A DNA stretch of 64,000 bases from Sphingobium indicum B90A (lineage in GTDB: Bacteria; Pseudomonadota; Alphaproteobacteria; Sphingomonadales; Sphingomonadaceae). Numbering within the stretch: position 1 is the stretch's first letter; every line of letters starts with the position of its first letter. The notes beneath the pieces are model-generated. The model was given only the letters and a program-made list of their open reading frames with translations, had not been told where the DNA came from and did not search any database. The DNA is taken from assembly GCF_000264945.2 (NCBI RefSeq), contig NZ_CP013070.1, positions 2,604,001-2,668,000 on the forward strand, given 5' to 3'. Shown here piece after piece: positions 48,822 through 58,037 of the stretch. Made by a program: the position numbers and the translations under genes.

Positions 48822-49655
48822 ATGACTGTTATCGGAACCAACTCCTCGGCGCTGCGCGCCACCAATGCTTCGGCCATGGCCAACAAGGCCCTGGGCACCG
48901 CGATGGAACGCCTGTCGACCGGCAAGCGCATCAACAGCGCGAAGGACGACGCCGCCGGCCTCGCCATCGCGTCGACCATGACCTCGCAGATTCGCGGCAT
49001 GACCCAGGGCATCCGCAACGCCAATGACGGCATCTCGCTCGCCCAGACGGCGGAAGGCGCGCTGGGCGAAGTCGGCAACATGCTGCAGCGCATGCGTGAA
49101 CTGACCGTTCAGGGCCTGAACGGCACCAACGACGTGAAGTCGCAGGGCAACATCAAGAATGAAATCGACCAGCTCGCCAAGCAGATCGACTCGGTCCTGA
49201 GCAAGACCGAATTCAACGGCAAGATGCTGTTCTCCGCCGCAGCCCCGGCCACGATCGACATCCAGGCCGGCGCCGGCGGCACCGACACGGTTTCCATCGC
49301 CCTGGGTCAGCTCGACCTGTCCGCTGTCGCCACCGCCACCGGCGGCGCGCTGAGCGGCACCGTGGCCGCCCCTGCTTTCGTGGCTGCCGACCTCGCCGTC
49401 TATGACACGGCGCTGGAAACGGTTGCGACGAAGCGCGCAGACCTGGGCGCCGCGCAGAACCGCCTCGAATCGACGGTCAACAACCTGACGGCCAACGTCA
49501 CCAACCTGACCGACGCCCGCAGCCGCATCGAGGACGCCGATTTCTCGGCCGAAACGACCGCGCTCGCCAAGCAGCAGATCCTGAGCCAGGCCTCGACCGC
49601 GATGCTGGCGCAGGCCAACCAGAGCCAGCAGGGCGTGCTGAAGCTGATCAGCTAA
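48822..49655 (+). CDS. fliC: Flagellin
   Basis: A 277-residue filament subunit. The N-terminal domain ([45 protein letters not shown]...[16 protein letters not shown]) and C-terminal domain ([55 protein letters not shown]) are intact. The variable middle is only about 80 residues, so the outer D2/D3 domains are missing, as in other short alphaproteobacterial flagellins. AAAGGGA precedes the ATG. Single copy in the window. Confidence 0.96.
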   Translation: MTVIGTNSSALRATNASAMANKALGTAMERLSTGKRINSAKDDAAGLAIASTMTSQIRGMTQGIRNANDGISLAQTAEGALGEVGNMLQRMRELTVQGLNGTNDVKSQGNIKNEIDQLAKQIDSVLSKTEFNGKMLFSAAAPATIDIQAGAGGTDTVSIALGQLDLSAVATATGGALSGTVAAPAFVAADLAVYDTALETVATKRADLGAAQNRLESTVNNLTANVTNLTDARSRIEDADFSAETTALAKQQILSQASTAMLAQANQSQQGVLKLIS

Positions 49656-49670
49656 GGCTGACACCGGATT

Positions 49671-49708
49671 GACCGGCTGGGGTCTTGGTCACCCCGGCCG
49701 GTCATGTC
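49671..49708 (+). terminator. Hairpin after fliC
   Basis: GACCGGCTGGGGT pairs with ACCCCGGCCGGTC around a short loop, 16 bp after the flagellin stop. There is no T run, so it may stabilise the mRNA 3' end rather than terminate. Confidence 0.5.
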
Positions 49709-49775
49709 GCCCCCGGCGCATTTACAGTCCCCACCGCGCCGGGGGTAAAAACTTCGATGAAACGACCAGCATAGC

Positions 49776-49805
49776 GAAGCCTCCGTCCCCCCGGGCGGAG
49801 GCTTC
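49776..49805 (+). terminator. Second hairpin between fliC and opgG
   Basis: GAAGCCTCCG and CGGAGGCTTC form a perfect 10-bp stem with a 10-nt loop; only a weak T-rich stretch follows. Probable rho-independent-like end of the fliC transcript. Confidence 0.5.
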
Positions 49806-49888
49806 ATCGCATTTGCCGATCGGCCAGTTCCGGTTAATACGGGATCGAAACACTTGCATTGGCGGTTGTCGCACCCATGATAAGCGCC

Positions 49889-51373
49889 ATGACCAAGATA
49901 GATCGCCGCGCCATGATCGCCGCCTCCGGCGCGGCCCTGCTGCTTCCCCGCTCGGCACTGGCTCAGGCAAGGGGCGAGACTTTCTCCTGGAACATGGTGA
50001 TCGGCCGGGCGCAGCGGCTGACCCGCGCGCCCTTTGCCGTGACGCCCTTTTTCCCCGGCGCGGACAAGATCGGCTATGACGCCTTCAACCAGGCGCGCTT
50101 CCGTGACGAGCGCACCATCTGGAACGACAAGGGCGACGACACCGGCATCCGCCTGTTCCCCCTGAGCAGCACGGTGCAGCAGCCGGTCGAGATCGCGCTG
50201 GTCGAAAATGGCCGGTCCACGCCGCTGCGCTACGATCCCGCCATGTTCGACGCGCCGCCGGGCAATGCCGTGCGCAACCTTGGCCCCGGCGCGGGCTTTG
50301 CCGGCTTCCGAATCATGAACGCGGCGCGGGACGGCGACTGGCTGTCCTTCCTGGGCGCGACCTATTTCCGCGCCCCCGCCGAAAGGCAGTTCGGCCTGTC
50401 CGCCCGCGCCGTCGCGATCAACACCAGCATCGCGGGCAAGGAGGAATTTCCCCGCTTCACCCATTTCTGGCTGGAGCGGACCGGGCGCAGCAGCGTCACC
50501 GTCTATGCGCTGATGGACAGCGCGTCGCTGACCGGCGCCTTCCGCTTCGTCAACAGCCTGACGCCGCAAGGGGTGCGGCAGGATGTCGACGCCGTGCTGT
50601 TCGCCCGCAAGTCGATTGCCGAACTGGGGCTGATGCCGATGACCAGCATGTTCTGGTACGATCAGGCCGACCGCGCCAAACGGACCGACTGGCGGCCGGA
50701 AATCCACGATTCCGACATGCTCTCCATCGCCAGCGCCGACGGCACCGCCCATTGCCGCCCGCTGGTGAACCCCTCCGCCCCCCGCGTTGACGTCTTTGCC
50801 GAGCGCAATCCCAGGGGCTTCGGCCTGCTCCAGCGCGACCGGAATTTCGACCATTATCAGGATGACGGCGTCTTCTACGAACGGCGGCCCTCGCTCTGGG
50901 CCACCAGCCGCAAGCCGATGGGCGCGGGGCAGGTCAGGCTCTACGCCTTCCCGACCGACAGCGAATATACCGACAATGTCGCGGCCTACTGGACGCCCGC
51001 CGCGCCGGTCCGCGCAGGCAGCCGGATCGAGGCGAGCTACCGGCTCGACTGGTCGGCGGCACGGACGCCCGCCTCCACCGGCCTCGCCACGGTCGAGAAT
51101 ATCTGGACCGGGCAATCGGGCGAGGCCGGGGTGGAACGGTTCCTGGCCGACTTCGCCGGGGTTCCGGCAGGCGCGAATCCCGACATATGGGTCGACCTGG
51201 CGGGCGGAACGCTGGTCAAGAAGGCGGGCTATCCGGTGCTGCACCAGAAGGACATGTTCCGGATGGTCCTGGATATCCGTCGGGAGCCCGGCAGGCCGAC
51301 CGATATCCGCGCCCAACTTCGCGCTGGCAATCGCCCGTTCAGCGAATATGTGCATTACCCGCTGGGCGCCTGA
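49889..51373 (+). CDS. opgG: Periplasmic glucan biosynthesis protein (OpgG/OpgD family)
   Basis: A 494-residue periplasmic protein needed for osmoregulated periplasmic glucan backbone processing. The N-terminus MTKIDRRAMIAASGAALLL has a twin-arginine signal ending near SALAQA. FRIMNAARDGDWLSFLGATYFRA, QFGLSARAVAINT, GFGLLQRDRNFDHYQDDGVFYERRPSLWA and DNVAAYWTP are strong OpgG/OpgD matches. ATGs at 49859 and 49877 are alternative starts. The Tat signal is more typical of the OpgD branch. Followed by opgH. Confidence 0.92.
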   Translation: MTKIDRRAMIAASGAALLLPRSALAQARGETFSWNMVIGRAQRLTRAPFAVTPFFPGADKIGYDAFNQARFRDERTIWNDKGDDTGIRLFPLSSTVQQPVEIALVENGRSTPLRYDPAMFDAPPGNAVRNLGPGAGFAGFRIMNAARDGDWLSFLGATYFRAPAERQFGLSARAVAINTSIAGKEEFPRFTHFWLERTGRSSVTVYALMDSASLTGAFRFVNSLTPQGVRQDVDAVLFARKSIAELGLMPMTSMFWYDQADRAKRTDWRPEIHDSDMLSIASADGTAHCRPLVNPSAPRVDVFAERNPRGFGLLQRDRNFDHYQDDGVFYERRPSLWATSRKPMGAGQVRLYAFPTDSEYTDNVAAYWTPAAPVRAGSRIEASYRLDWSAARTPASTGLATVENIWTGQSGEAGVERFLADFAGVPAGANPDIWVDLAGGTLVKKAGYPVLHQKDMFRMVLDIRREPGRPTDIRAQLRAGNRPFSEYVHYPLGA

Positions 51374-51439
51374 AGGCGGGCAAAGGGAACCAGCCGGTTA
51401 CAGGTCGGTTCTGGTAACGAAACCAAAAGCGGGTCAGGC

Positions 51440-53332
51440 ATGAAAGCGACAGGCGGCGTGCATAGCGACAAGGCGAACGGGTCGGTCCCAGGCCGGGCGT
51501 TCGAGCATCTGCCGCCGGAAAGGCCGCTGGCCATGCCCGCGCAGGATTTCGCCGCGACGCCCCGCGACCTGCCCCATCGCCCCTTCAACATCGACCTTTG
51601 GGCGCGGCGCACGCTGGTCGTGCTGCTGGCCCTGCTGCCCGCGTCCATGGCCGCGCACGAAATGCGGCGCTCCATCGGCCTGGACGGCATTTCGGCATGG
51701 GAAGGGGTTTATCTGGCCCTGTTCATCCCGCTCTTCGCCTGGATCGCCTTCGGCTTCGCGACCAGCCTGATCGGCTTCCTGCTGCTGACCATGGGCAGGG
51801 GGCAAAGCGTGCGCCCCTATCGCGCCCGCTCCACGACCCCGCTGCGCGGGCGCACCGCCGTGCTGCTGCCCGTCTGCAACGAGGATTTCCGGGGCGTGCT
51901 GGGCCGCCTGTCGATCATGGAGCGCTCGCTGGCGCAGGTGATGGGCGGCGAGCGGTTCGAATTCTTCATCCTGAGCGACTCGAACGCCGAAAATGGCGAG
52001 ATCGAACGCACCGCCTATCTGAAGATGCGCAGAGGCTTCTCCCGCCCCGTCCATTATCGCCGCCGCGCCCTGAATGTCGGCCGCAAGCCCGGCAATATCG
52101 CCGAATGGGTGGAACGCTTCGGCGGCGCCTACGACTATATGATCGTGCTGGACGCGGACAGCGTGATGAGCGGCCAGACCATGGCCCGCCTGGCATCGGA
52201 TATGGAGCGGCACCCCCATGTCGGCCTGATTCAGACCGTGCCGTCCATCGTCGGCGCCTCCACCTTCTTCGCCCGCTGGCAGCAATTCGCCAGCCGCCTC
52301 TTCGGGCCGATCTCCGCCGCCGGGATGATCTGGTGGGCGGGGTCGGAGGGCATGTTCTGGGGCCATAACGCCATCCTGCGCACCCGCGCCTTCGCGCAAA
52401 GCTGCGGCCTTCCCGAACTGCCCGGCCGCGCGCCCTTCGGCGGCCATATCATGAGCCACGACATGGTCGAGGCCGCGCTGCTCCGCCGTCGCGGCTGGGA
52501 CGTGCATATCGTCATGGCCGACGACAGTTTCGAGGAATTCCCCCCTTCCCTGCCCGATCTAGCCACCCGCGACCGGCGCTGGTGCCAGGGCAATATCCAG
52601 CATGTGCCCCTTCTCTCGAAGATCAGGGGCATGCATCCGGTCAGCAAGTTCCAGCTCTTCGTCGGCGCGTCCGCCTATTGCACCTCGCCGCTGTGGCTGG
52701 CGCTGATGCTGGTGGTGCTGGGCGGCGCGGCGGCGGGCGTCTGGCCGCCCAGCGCGATCCTGCCCGCGGGCGGATTGCTGGCGCTGACCGCGGTGCTGCT
52801 GTTCGGGCCGAAGCTGCTGGCGCTGCTCTGGGCGCTGGCCGATCCGGCGCGGCGCATCGGTTTCGGCGGCGGCGTCCGGATGGTGCGCGGCGTGATCGCC
52901 GACATCGCGCTGTCGATCCTGATGGCGCCGATCAGCATGCTGACCCAGACCATCAACCTGTTCGGCATATTGATGGGCCGCAAGAGCAGTTGGAACGGCC
53001 AGACCCGCGACCGCGACGGCATGGCGATACTGCCCGCGATCTGGCTGTTCAAATGGCATATATTGCTCGGCGCGGGGCTGACCCTGCTCGCGATCAGGTC
53101 CGGCACCTCGCTCGGCTGGATCGCGCCGGTGGCGGCGGGGCTGGTGCTGGCGCCCTTCTTCGCGGCCTTTACGGCGCGCAAGGATCTGGGAAGCCATGTC
53201 GCGAAAAGCGGCCTGTTCCAGGTGGCGGAACCATGGTGGCGGACGCAGAATTACCAGAAGACCCGCTATCGGCAGTTGCAGTTGGACAATGCGCCCATCA
53301 GGGACTTTTCCAACGCCGCGAACGATAGTTAG
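51440..53332 (+). CDS. opgH: Glucan biosynthesis glucosyltransferase OpgH
   Basis: A 630-residue inner-membrane GT2 enzyme that polymerises glucose from UDP-glucose into periplasmic glucan. Membrane helices flank a cytoplasmic catalytic domain with TAVLLPVCNED, VLDADSVMSG, HDMVEAALLRRRGW and the product-binding RDRRWCQGN. The C-terminal half has five or so further helices. It is shorter than E. coli OpgH, lacking most of the N- and C-terminal extensions. 66 bp after opgG, same operon. Confidence 0.93.
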   Translation: MKATGGVHSDKANGSVPGRAFEHLPPERPLAMPAQDFAATPRDLPHRPFNIDLWARRTLVVLLALLPASMAAHEMRRSIGLDGISAWEGVYLALFIPLFAWIAFGFATSLIGFLLLTMGRGQSVRPYRARSTTPLRGRTAVLLPVCNEDFRGVLGRLSIMERSLAQVMGGERFEFFILSDSNAENGEIERTAYLKMRRGFSRPVHYRRRALNVGRKPGNIAEWVERFGGAYDYMIVLDADSVMSGQTMARLASDMERHPHVGLIQTVPSIVGASTFFARWQQFASRLFGPISAAGMIWWAGSEGMFWGHNAILRTRAFAQSCGLPELPGRAPFGGHIMSHDMVEAALLRRRGWDVHIVMADDSFEEFPPSLPDLATRDRRWCQGNIQHVPLLSKIRGMHPVSKFQLFVGASAYCTSPLWLALMLVVLGGAAAGVWPPSAILPAGGLLALTAVLLFGPKLLALLWALADPARRIGFGGGVRMVRGVIADIALSILMAPISMLTQTINLFGILMGRKSSWNGQTRDRDGMAILPAIWLFKWHILLGAGLTLLAIRSGTSLGWIAPVAAGLVLAPFFAAFTARKDLGSHVAKSGLFQVAEPWWRTQNYQKTRYRQLQLDNAPIRDFSNAANDS

Positions 53333-53343
53333 TATATCGCTCC

Positions 53344-53429
53344 GTGTTCCTGCGAAGGCAGGAACCCAGTTCCGCCTCCAGTTCATTACGCCGCCGTTCG
53401 GACTGGGCTCCTGCCTTCGCAGGAGCACG
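53344..53429. repeat. Palindromic repeat, CCTGCGAAGGCAGG family
   Basis: GTTCCTGCGAAGGCAGGAAC at left and GCTCCTGCCTTCGCAGGAGC at right are hairpins, and CCCAGT / ACTGGG link them as a larger inverted repeat. It sits between convergent opgH and fliA, where it could terminate both. Related copies at 57290 and 62434. Confidence 0.85.
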
Positions 53430-53444
53430 TCGCGCTAAATGAAT

Positions 53445-54182
53445 TCAATCCCAATCCCGCAATTTCACGCGCAGCTTGTCGAGCGCCGCTTTCTTGATCT
53501 GGCAGACCCGCGCCGCGCCGATGTCCAGCGTCGCGCCGATTTCCTCCAGATTGAGTTCCTCGACGAAATAAAGCTGAAGCACCAGCGCCTCGCGCTGCGG
53601 CAATTCCCCGATATATTGGGCAAGCGCGCCCTTGAGCGACTCCCGCTCCATGATGTCGTCGGCCCGGTCCTCGACATCGGCGAACCACATGGACTGGTCT
53701 GAATAGACCTCGTCCATGCTGGTGTGCTGCACCATCTCGCAACCATCGGCCACTTCGCGATAGGCGGCGGCGTCCAGCCCCATTTCGGCGGACATCTCCG
53801 CCTCCAGCGGCGCCCGGCCCAGTCTCTGTTCCAGCCGGTTGCGGATGCTCGCCAACTGCTTGCGCTGCGACATGGCCGAGCGGGTCATCGTCGCATGGCG
53901 GCGCAGATGGTCGATCATCGCCCCGCGCACGCGCATCTGCGCATAGGAGGCAAAGCCCAGCCCCCGATCCTCGAACCCGTTGGCGGCCTCGACCAGCGCG
54001 ACCATGCCGATCTGGAGCAGATCCTCTATCTCGATGGCGCTCGATACCCGGCCATGGACATGCCAGGCGATCTTGCGCACCAGCGGCATATATTGCCGCG
54101 CCAGCCGTTCGGGCGAACTGGCATGGGCGGACCGGCCATAGGTGTTGGCATCGGAACCGGCGACGACCCTATTCATGAACAT
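53445..54182 (-). CDS. fliA: Flagellar sigma factor sigma-28
   Basis: A 245-residue sigma factor for late flagellar genes. Region 2 (MPLVRKIAWHVHGRVSSAIEIEDLLQIGMVALVEAANGFEDRGLGFASYAQMRVRGAMIDHLRR), region 3 and region 4 (LPQREALVLQLYFVEELNLEEIGATLDIGAARVCQIKKAALDKLR) are complete. GAGGAG lies 8 bp before the ATG. Third gene of the transglycosylase-flhA-fliA operon; its targets include fliC and probably fliD, and FlgM is its antagonist. Confidence 0.95.
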   Translation of the reverse strand: MFMNRVVAGSDANTYGRSAHASSPERLARQYMPLVRKIAWHVHGRVSSAIEIEDLLQIGMVALVEAANGFEDRGLGFASYAQMRVRGAMIDHLRRHATMTRSAMSQRKQLASIRNRLEQRLGRAPLEAEMSAEMGLDAAAYREVADGCEMVQHTSMDEVYSDQSMWFADVEDRADDIMERESLKGALAQYIGELPQREALVLQLYFVEELNLEEIGATLDIGAARVCQIKKAALDKLRVKLRDWD

Positions 54183-54194
54183 CGGCCAGGCTCC

Positions 54195-56315
54195 TCAAGC
54201 AACCCGTTCGCGCGCAGGCAGCGGATCGTGGCGCGGCGCGGGCCGCTGCTCGCCGCCGACCACGGCGACGACCTCCACGCCCTTGCCGTCGGGAATTTCC
54301 AGGAAGGACAGCACAGGCGTCTCCGGCAGATGCGGCTTGAACAGGCGGGCCATGGCGCGCCGCGCCACCGGCGACGTGACGATGGCGAAATTGCGCGCCT
54401 GCCCCAGCAACGGGCGGGCCGCCGTGATAACCGCCTCGATAATGCGGTTGGCAAGGGCGGGTTCGATCGGGTGCCGGGCATCGCCCGCGACCCGCATCGC
54501 CTGCGCCAGCAAGGCTTCCAGATCGCCGTCCAGCGTGATCACCGGCAGCGGCATCTTGACCGGCACCAGCCCCTGGATGATCAGCGAACCGATCCGCTGG
54601 CGCACCGCCTCGACCAGTTGGTCCAGCGTCATGTCGGGCCGCGCCGCGTCGACCATCGCCTCGCAGATGCGGCGGAAATCCTTGAGCGGAATCCCCTCCG
54701 CCAGCAGGGCGCGGCACAGCGCCGAAATCTGAGTCAGGTTCAACAGGCCGGGCGTCAGCCCGTCGACCAGTTGCGGCGCGGCGTCCTTCAAATTGTCGAG
54801 CAGCTTGCGCGCTTCGTCCAGGCCGAACATCTCGCTGGCGTTCATCGCGATGAGCTGGTTGAGATGCGTCGCCACCACCGTCGGCGGATCGACCACCGTA
54901 TAGCCCGCGACCACCGCTTCGCTGCGCTTGGCGGGCGAAATCCACACGGCGTCCAGGCCGAAGGTCGGGTCTTTCGTCTCGCGGCCGGACACCGTGCCCT
55001 CCAGCGCGCCGCTGTCCAGCGCCAGCAGGTCGTCGGGGAAGATTTCGTCCTCGCCCACGACCACGCCCGCGATGGTGATGCGATATTGGTTCGGCTCCAG
55101 CGCCAGATTGTCCTTCACCCGGACCATCGGCACGACGAAGCCCAGTTCCTTGGACAACTGACGACGGATGCCGGTGATGCGGGCCATCAGGGGCGCGCCC
55201 TTGCGCTCGTCCACCAGCGAAATCAGGCCATAGCCGATCTCCAGACCCAGCACCGCGCCGTCCGACACGTCGTTCCATTCGATCAGCGCCGGGTTGGGCG
55301 GCGGGGCGGCGGGTTCAGGCTCGGCCGCCTTGCGCTGGCTCGACTTGCGGAGATGCCAGGCGATTCCGCCCGCCACCGCAGCGGCGGGCAGGATGATCAT
55401 GTGCGGCATGCCGGGCAAAATGCCCAGGAAAGTCAGGATCGCCGCGACCGGCATCCAGGCCTTGCCCGAACCGAACTGGCTGGTGATCTGGTTCGACAGA
55501 TCGTCCTCGCTGCCGACGCGGGTGACGATGGCCGCCGCCGCGATGGAGAGCAAAAGCGCGGGAATCTGCGCCACCAGCGCGTCGCCGATGGCCAGGATGA
55601 TATAGGTCTGCGCGGCCTCGCCGATGCTCAGCTTGTGGCTGACCACGCCCAATATGATGCCGCCGACGATGTTGATCGCCAGGATCAGGATTCCCGCGAC
55701 CGCATCGCCCTTCACGAATTTCGACGCGCCGTCCATCGATCCGTAGAAGTCGGCTTCGGTCGCGACCTCGCGGCGGCGGACCTTGGCTTCTTCAGGGGTC
55801 AGCAGGCCGGCGTTCAGATCGGCGTCGATCGCCATCTGCTTGCCGGGCAGGGCGTCCAGGGTGAAGCGCGCCGACACTTCCGACACGCGGCCCGCGCCCT
55901 TGGTGATGACGACCAGGTTGATGATCATCAGGATCGCGAAGACGAAGATGCCGACGACATAGTCGCCGCCGATCAGGAAATGACCGAAGGCCTCGATGAC
56001 ATGGCCCGCCGAATCGGTGCCCTCATGCCCGTTCACCAGCACCACGCGGGTCGACGCGACGTTCAGCGCCAGCCGCAGCAGGGTCGCGAACAGAAGCACC
56101 GTGGGAAAGCTGGAGAAATCCAGCGGCTTGGCGGCGTTCAGCGCCACCATCAGCACGGCCAGCGAGATCATGATGTTGGTGATGAAGCCGACATCCAGCA
56201 TGACCGCCGGGACCGGCACCATCATGAACAGCACGACCATCAGCGTCGCGATGGGCAGCACCGCCCCCTTGGCGGCGCTCATCCAGATCTTCGCTTTGAC
56301 TTGGGCGGGAGTCAT
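54195..56315 (-). CDS. flhA: Flagellar export protein FlhA
   Basis: A 706-residue export-gate protein. The N-terminal half has about eight membrane helices with FATLLRLALNVASTRVVLVNGHEG and RFTLDALPGKQMAIDADLNAGLL (the FHIPEP-type conserved loop). The C-terminal cytoplasmic domain forms the docking ring for chaperone-substrate pairs. Complete length. Lies 12 bp upstream of fliA. Confidence 0.96.
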   Translation of the reverse strand: MTPAQVKAKIWMSAAKGAVLPIATLMVVLFMMVPVPAVMLDVGFITNIMISLAVLMVALNAAKPLDFSSFPTVLLFATLLRLALNVASTRVVLVNGHEGTDSAGHVIEAFGHFLIGGDYVVGIFVFAILMIINLVVITKGAGRVSEVSARFTLDALPGKQMAIDADLNAGLLTPEEAKVRRREVATEADFYGSMDGASKFVKGDAVAGILILAINIVGGIILGVVSHKLSIGEAAQTYIILAIGDALVAQIPALLLSIAAAAIVTRVGSEDDLSNQITSQFGSGKAWMPVAAILTFLGILPGMPHMIILPAAAVAGGIAWHLRKSSQRKAAEPEPAAPPPNPALIEWNDVSDGAVLGLEIGYGLISLVDERKGAPLMARITGIRRQLSKELGFVVPMVRVKDNLALEPNQYRITIAGVVVGEDEIFPDDLLALDSGALEGTVSGRETKDPTFGLDAVWISPAKRSEAVVAGYTVVDPPTVVATHLNQLIAMNASEMFGLDEARKLLDNLKDAAPQLVDGLTPGLLNLTQISALCRALLAEGIPLKDFRRICEAMVDAARPDMTLDQLVEAVRQRIGSLIIQGLVPVKMPLPVITLDGDLEALLAQAMRVAGDARHPIEPALANRIIEAVITAARPLLGQARNFAIVTSPVARRAMARLFKPHLPETPVLSFLEIPDGKGVEVVAVVGGEQRPAPRHDPLPARERVA

Positions 56316-56324
56316 ATCGGGCCG

Positions 56325-57158
56325 TTACCTTCCGAGGGTGGCGAGCATGAGATAGGCGAGGCGCGCCGTCTGCGGCTGCGGGCGGATGCTTGTCACATCG
56401 GCCGCGCTCGCAAGGCGCTCGGTTTCGATCCGCACATAGTCGGCGGGCTGCACGGCCTTCGCGCCCGCAGGCAGCGAGGCTTCGGCATATTGGATGGCGC
56501 CGCCGACCGAATCGAACCCCCTTTGGAGCTTGGCGGCGAAACGGTCGCGGATTTCCGCGAAGCTGCGGGCATTGCCCTGCCGGTCGTAGAAGATGGAGCG
56601 GTTGGCGCGCGCGGCCGCCGGGAACATGCCGGCCGCGGCGGCATTGGGCGCGCGGTCGTTCATCGACAGGAATTTGCCGGCCCCGCCGACGCCCAGGAAA
56701 TGGGCCATGTAGAGGTCGACCAGCTCCGCCTCCCGGCCCAGCCGCTGTTCCAGCGCGACCTTGTTGTCGGCGGCATGTTGGGCGGCCATGACGGATGCGG
56801 TTTCGGGATGCTTGCGCAGGTCCAGTATCTGCTGGCGCAGGTCGGGGTCAGCCACATAATAGCGGCCGTTGCTGCCCCTGCTGATCGCGTCGGCGGCCCA
56901 GCCCAGCCCATATTCGCTGCCATGCTGGTCGATGACCGCCAGCCAGCTTTGGTCGACGAACTGGTACAGTCCGGTCGCGGAGGAGGTGGTGGCGCGGGCC
57001 GTGGGATTGAGGCTGCTCTCGATCTTGGCCTGCCCCAGCAGATAGGCGAAGTCCACGCCCGTCCTGCGGCTGGCCATGGCGATCGCGTTGGTCACGCGGT
57101 TGCCCGTCGAAGCGCCTGTTGCTGTGATGTCTGCGAAAGCCGACACTGGTTCGATCAA
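56325..57158 (-). CDS. Lytic transglycosylase-like protein of flagellar operon
   Basis: A 277-residue protein with an SLT-type lysozyme domain: DFAYLLGQAKIESSLNPTARATTSSATGLYQFVDQSWL holds the catalytic Glu, and VDLYMAHFLGVGGAGKFLS continues the fold. No signal peptide is evident, so it may be exported through the flagellar apparatus to open peptidoglycan for the rod, as FlgJ does elsewhere. No FlgJ-like gene is seen in the window. The frame opens with TTG at 57158, 17 bp after the expected sigma-54 start; a GTG at 57146 is an alternative. Confidence 0.85.
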   Translation of the reverse strand: MIEPVSAFADITATGASTGNRVTNAIAMASRRTGVDFAYLLGQAKIESSLNPTARATTSSATGLYQFVDQSWLAVIDQHGSEYGLGWAADAISRGSNGRYYVADPDLRQQILDLRKHPETASVMAAQHAADNKVALEQRLGREAELVDLYMAHFLGVGGAGKFLSMNDRAPNAAAAGMFPAAARANRSIFYDRQGNARSFAEIRDRFAAKLQRGFDSVGGAIQYAEASLPAGAKAVQPADYVRIETERLASAADVTSIRPQPQTARLAYLMLATLGR

Positions 57159-57184
57159 TCCCCGTTGGTACCGGGGGTCATTAG

Positions 57185-57200
57185 AGCAAGTGACGTGCCA
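57185..57200 (-). promoter_or_regulatory. Sigma-54 promoter of the transglycosylase-flhA-fliA operon
   Basis: On the - strand TGGCACG-TCAC-TTGC-T (57200 to 57185), a perfect match to TGGCACG-N4-TTGC-W. Transcription should start near 57174, just before the transglycosylase gene. It puts fliA in the sigma-54 tier. Confidence 0.9.
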
Positions 57201-57289
57201 AGATTTGGTTAACGCGCGCTCATAATTTGATTTTTGGGGATGGAGCCTGCTCCGGTCAAATCAAGGCGCGCCCCCGTGCCTGCGAACCC

Positions 57290-57313
57290 GTGCTCCTGCG
57301 AAGGCAGGAGCAC
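57290..57313. repeat. Short palindrome, CCTGCGAAGGCAGG family
   Basis: GTGCTCCTGC-GAAG-GCAGGAGCAC is a perfect 10-bp inverted repeat with a 4-nt loop between the transglycosylase promoter and the flgN end. Half of the larger unit seen at 53344 and 62434. Confidence 0.85.
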
Positions 57314-57347
57314 CGGGCGTCCGGAAGGAACGTAAGAAGTTGATGTG

Positions 57348-57372
57348 AAAAAAGGCGCCTCCTGGGCGCCTT
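57348..57372 (-). terminator. Rho-independent terminator after flgN
   Basis: On the - strand AAGGCGCC pairs with GGCGCCTT around a 5-nt loop, followed by six T residues. It lies 25 bp after the flgN stop and should end the flgA-flgM-flgN transcript. Confidence 0.9.
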
Positions 57373-57396
57373 CGCATATGCCGGAAATGGAATATT

Positions 57397-57705
57397 TCAG
57401 CGCCCGTAAACCAGCGGCGCCGTTTCCGCCCCCTGGGCCGCGAGTATCGCAAGCCGCTGATTCGCATGGTCCGCCAGCAGGTTGGTGCGGATTCGCGCCG
57501 ATTCCATCAGCGGCTGGAGCGCCTTCAGCCGGTCCTTCACCGCTTCGTCGGATCGCCACACGCCAATGGCGCGCACGGCGGAGGCGGCTTTGGCGATCCG
57601 CTGCGTCGCCGCTTCGATCTCCGCCGCGTCCACGCCGTCCAGCGCCCCGCGCAGCTCCTCGAAAGCCGCGTTCAGTTCATCCAGCGCTGCAAGGCCGAGC
57701 GGCAT
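57397..57705 (-). CDS. flgN: FlgN-like flagellar chaperone
   Basis: A 102-residue, mostly helical protein directly after flgM, the usual place of FlgN, the export chaperone of the hook-filament junction proteins. ALDELNAAFEELRGALDGVDAAEIEAATQRIAKAASAVRAIG and LKALQPLMESARIRTNLLADHANQRLAIL fit a FlgN-type helical bundle. Sequence identity within the family is low, so the call rests on size, helicity and position. Confidence 0.65.
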   Translation of the reverse strand: MPLGLAALDELNAAFEELRGALDGVDAAEIEAATQRIAKAASAVRAIGVWRSDEAVKDRLKALQPLMESARIRTNLLADHANQRLAILAAQGAETAPLVYGR

Positions 57706-57709
57706 GGCG

Positions 57710-57991
57710 TCAGTCAGCCGCCGGCAGGTCGAGCGCGATCATGCGGTCGGCGATGGCCGCCGGATCGACCGGATAATTGCCCGACGCGATGGCGGCCTTG
57801 ATCGCGGCGACGCGATCCATGTCGACCGGCGCGCCTTCCGCCGCCATGCGGGCCGCGGGGCTGGCCGAACGAGCCGAGGAAGACGTGCCGCCGACCGAAC
57901 CGGCCGACGAAGCGCGCACGGTCTTGCCGCCTTCCTTCAGGCGGCTCGCCTCTATGGCGGCGCTGATATTCTGGCCGACAGACTTAATCAT
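57710..57991 (-). CDS. flgM: Anti-sigma-28 factor FlgM
   Basis: A 93-residue protein whose second half, VDMDRVAAIKAAIASGNYPVDPAAIADRMIALD, is the sigma-28-binding helical part of FlgM. The first half is Ser/Ala-rich and unstructured, as usual. It holds FliA inactive until it is exported through the finished hook. Located between flgA and flgN, 5 bp from flgN. Confidence 0.9.
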   Translation of the reverse strand: MIKSVGQNISAAIEASRLKEGGKTVRASSAGSVGGTSSSARSASPAARMAAEGAPVDMDRVAAIKAAIASGNYPVDPAAIADRMIALDLPAAD

Positions 57992-58037
57992 GATTCCATT
58001 CCTTCACTCGTCCCGCACAGCCTATATACGGACGGGT

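Noticed and set aside
53724-57212. A 1162-codon open frame on the + strand
   Set aside because: It runs antisense to fliA, flhA and the transglycosylase gene, whose products are certain. The frame is His/Arg/Gln-rich low-complexity sequence, typical of GC-rich antisense frames.
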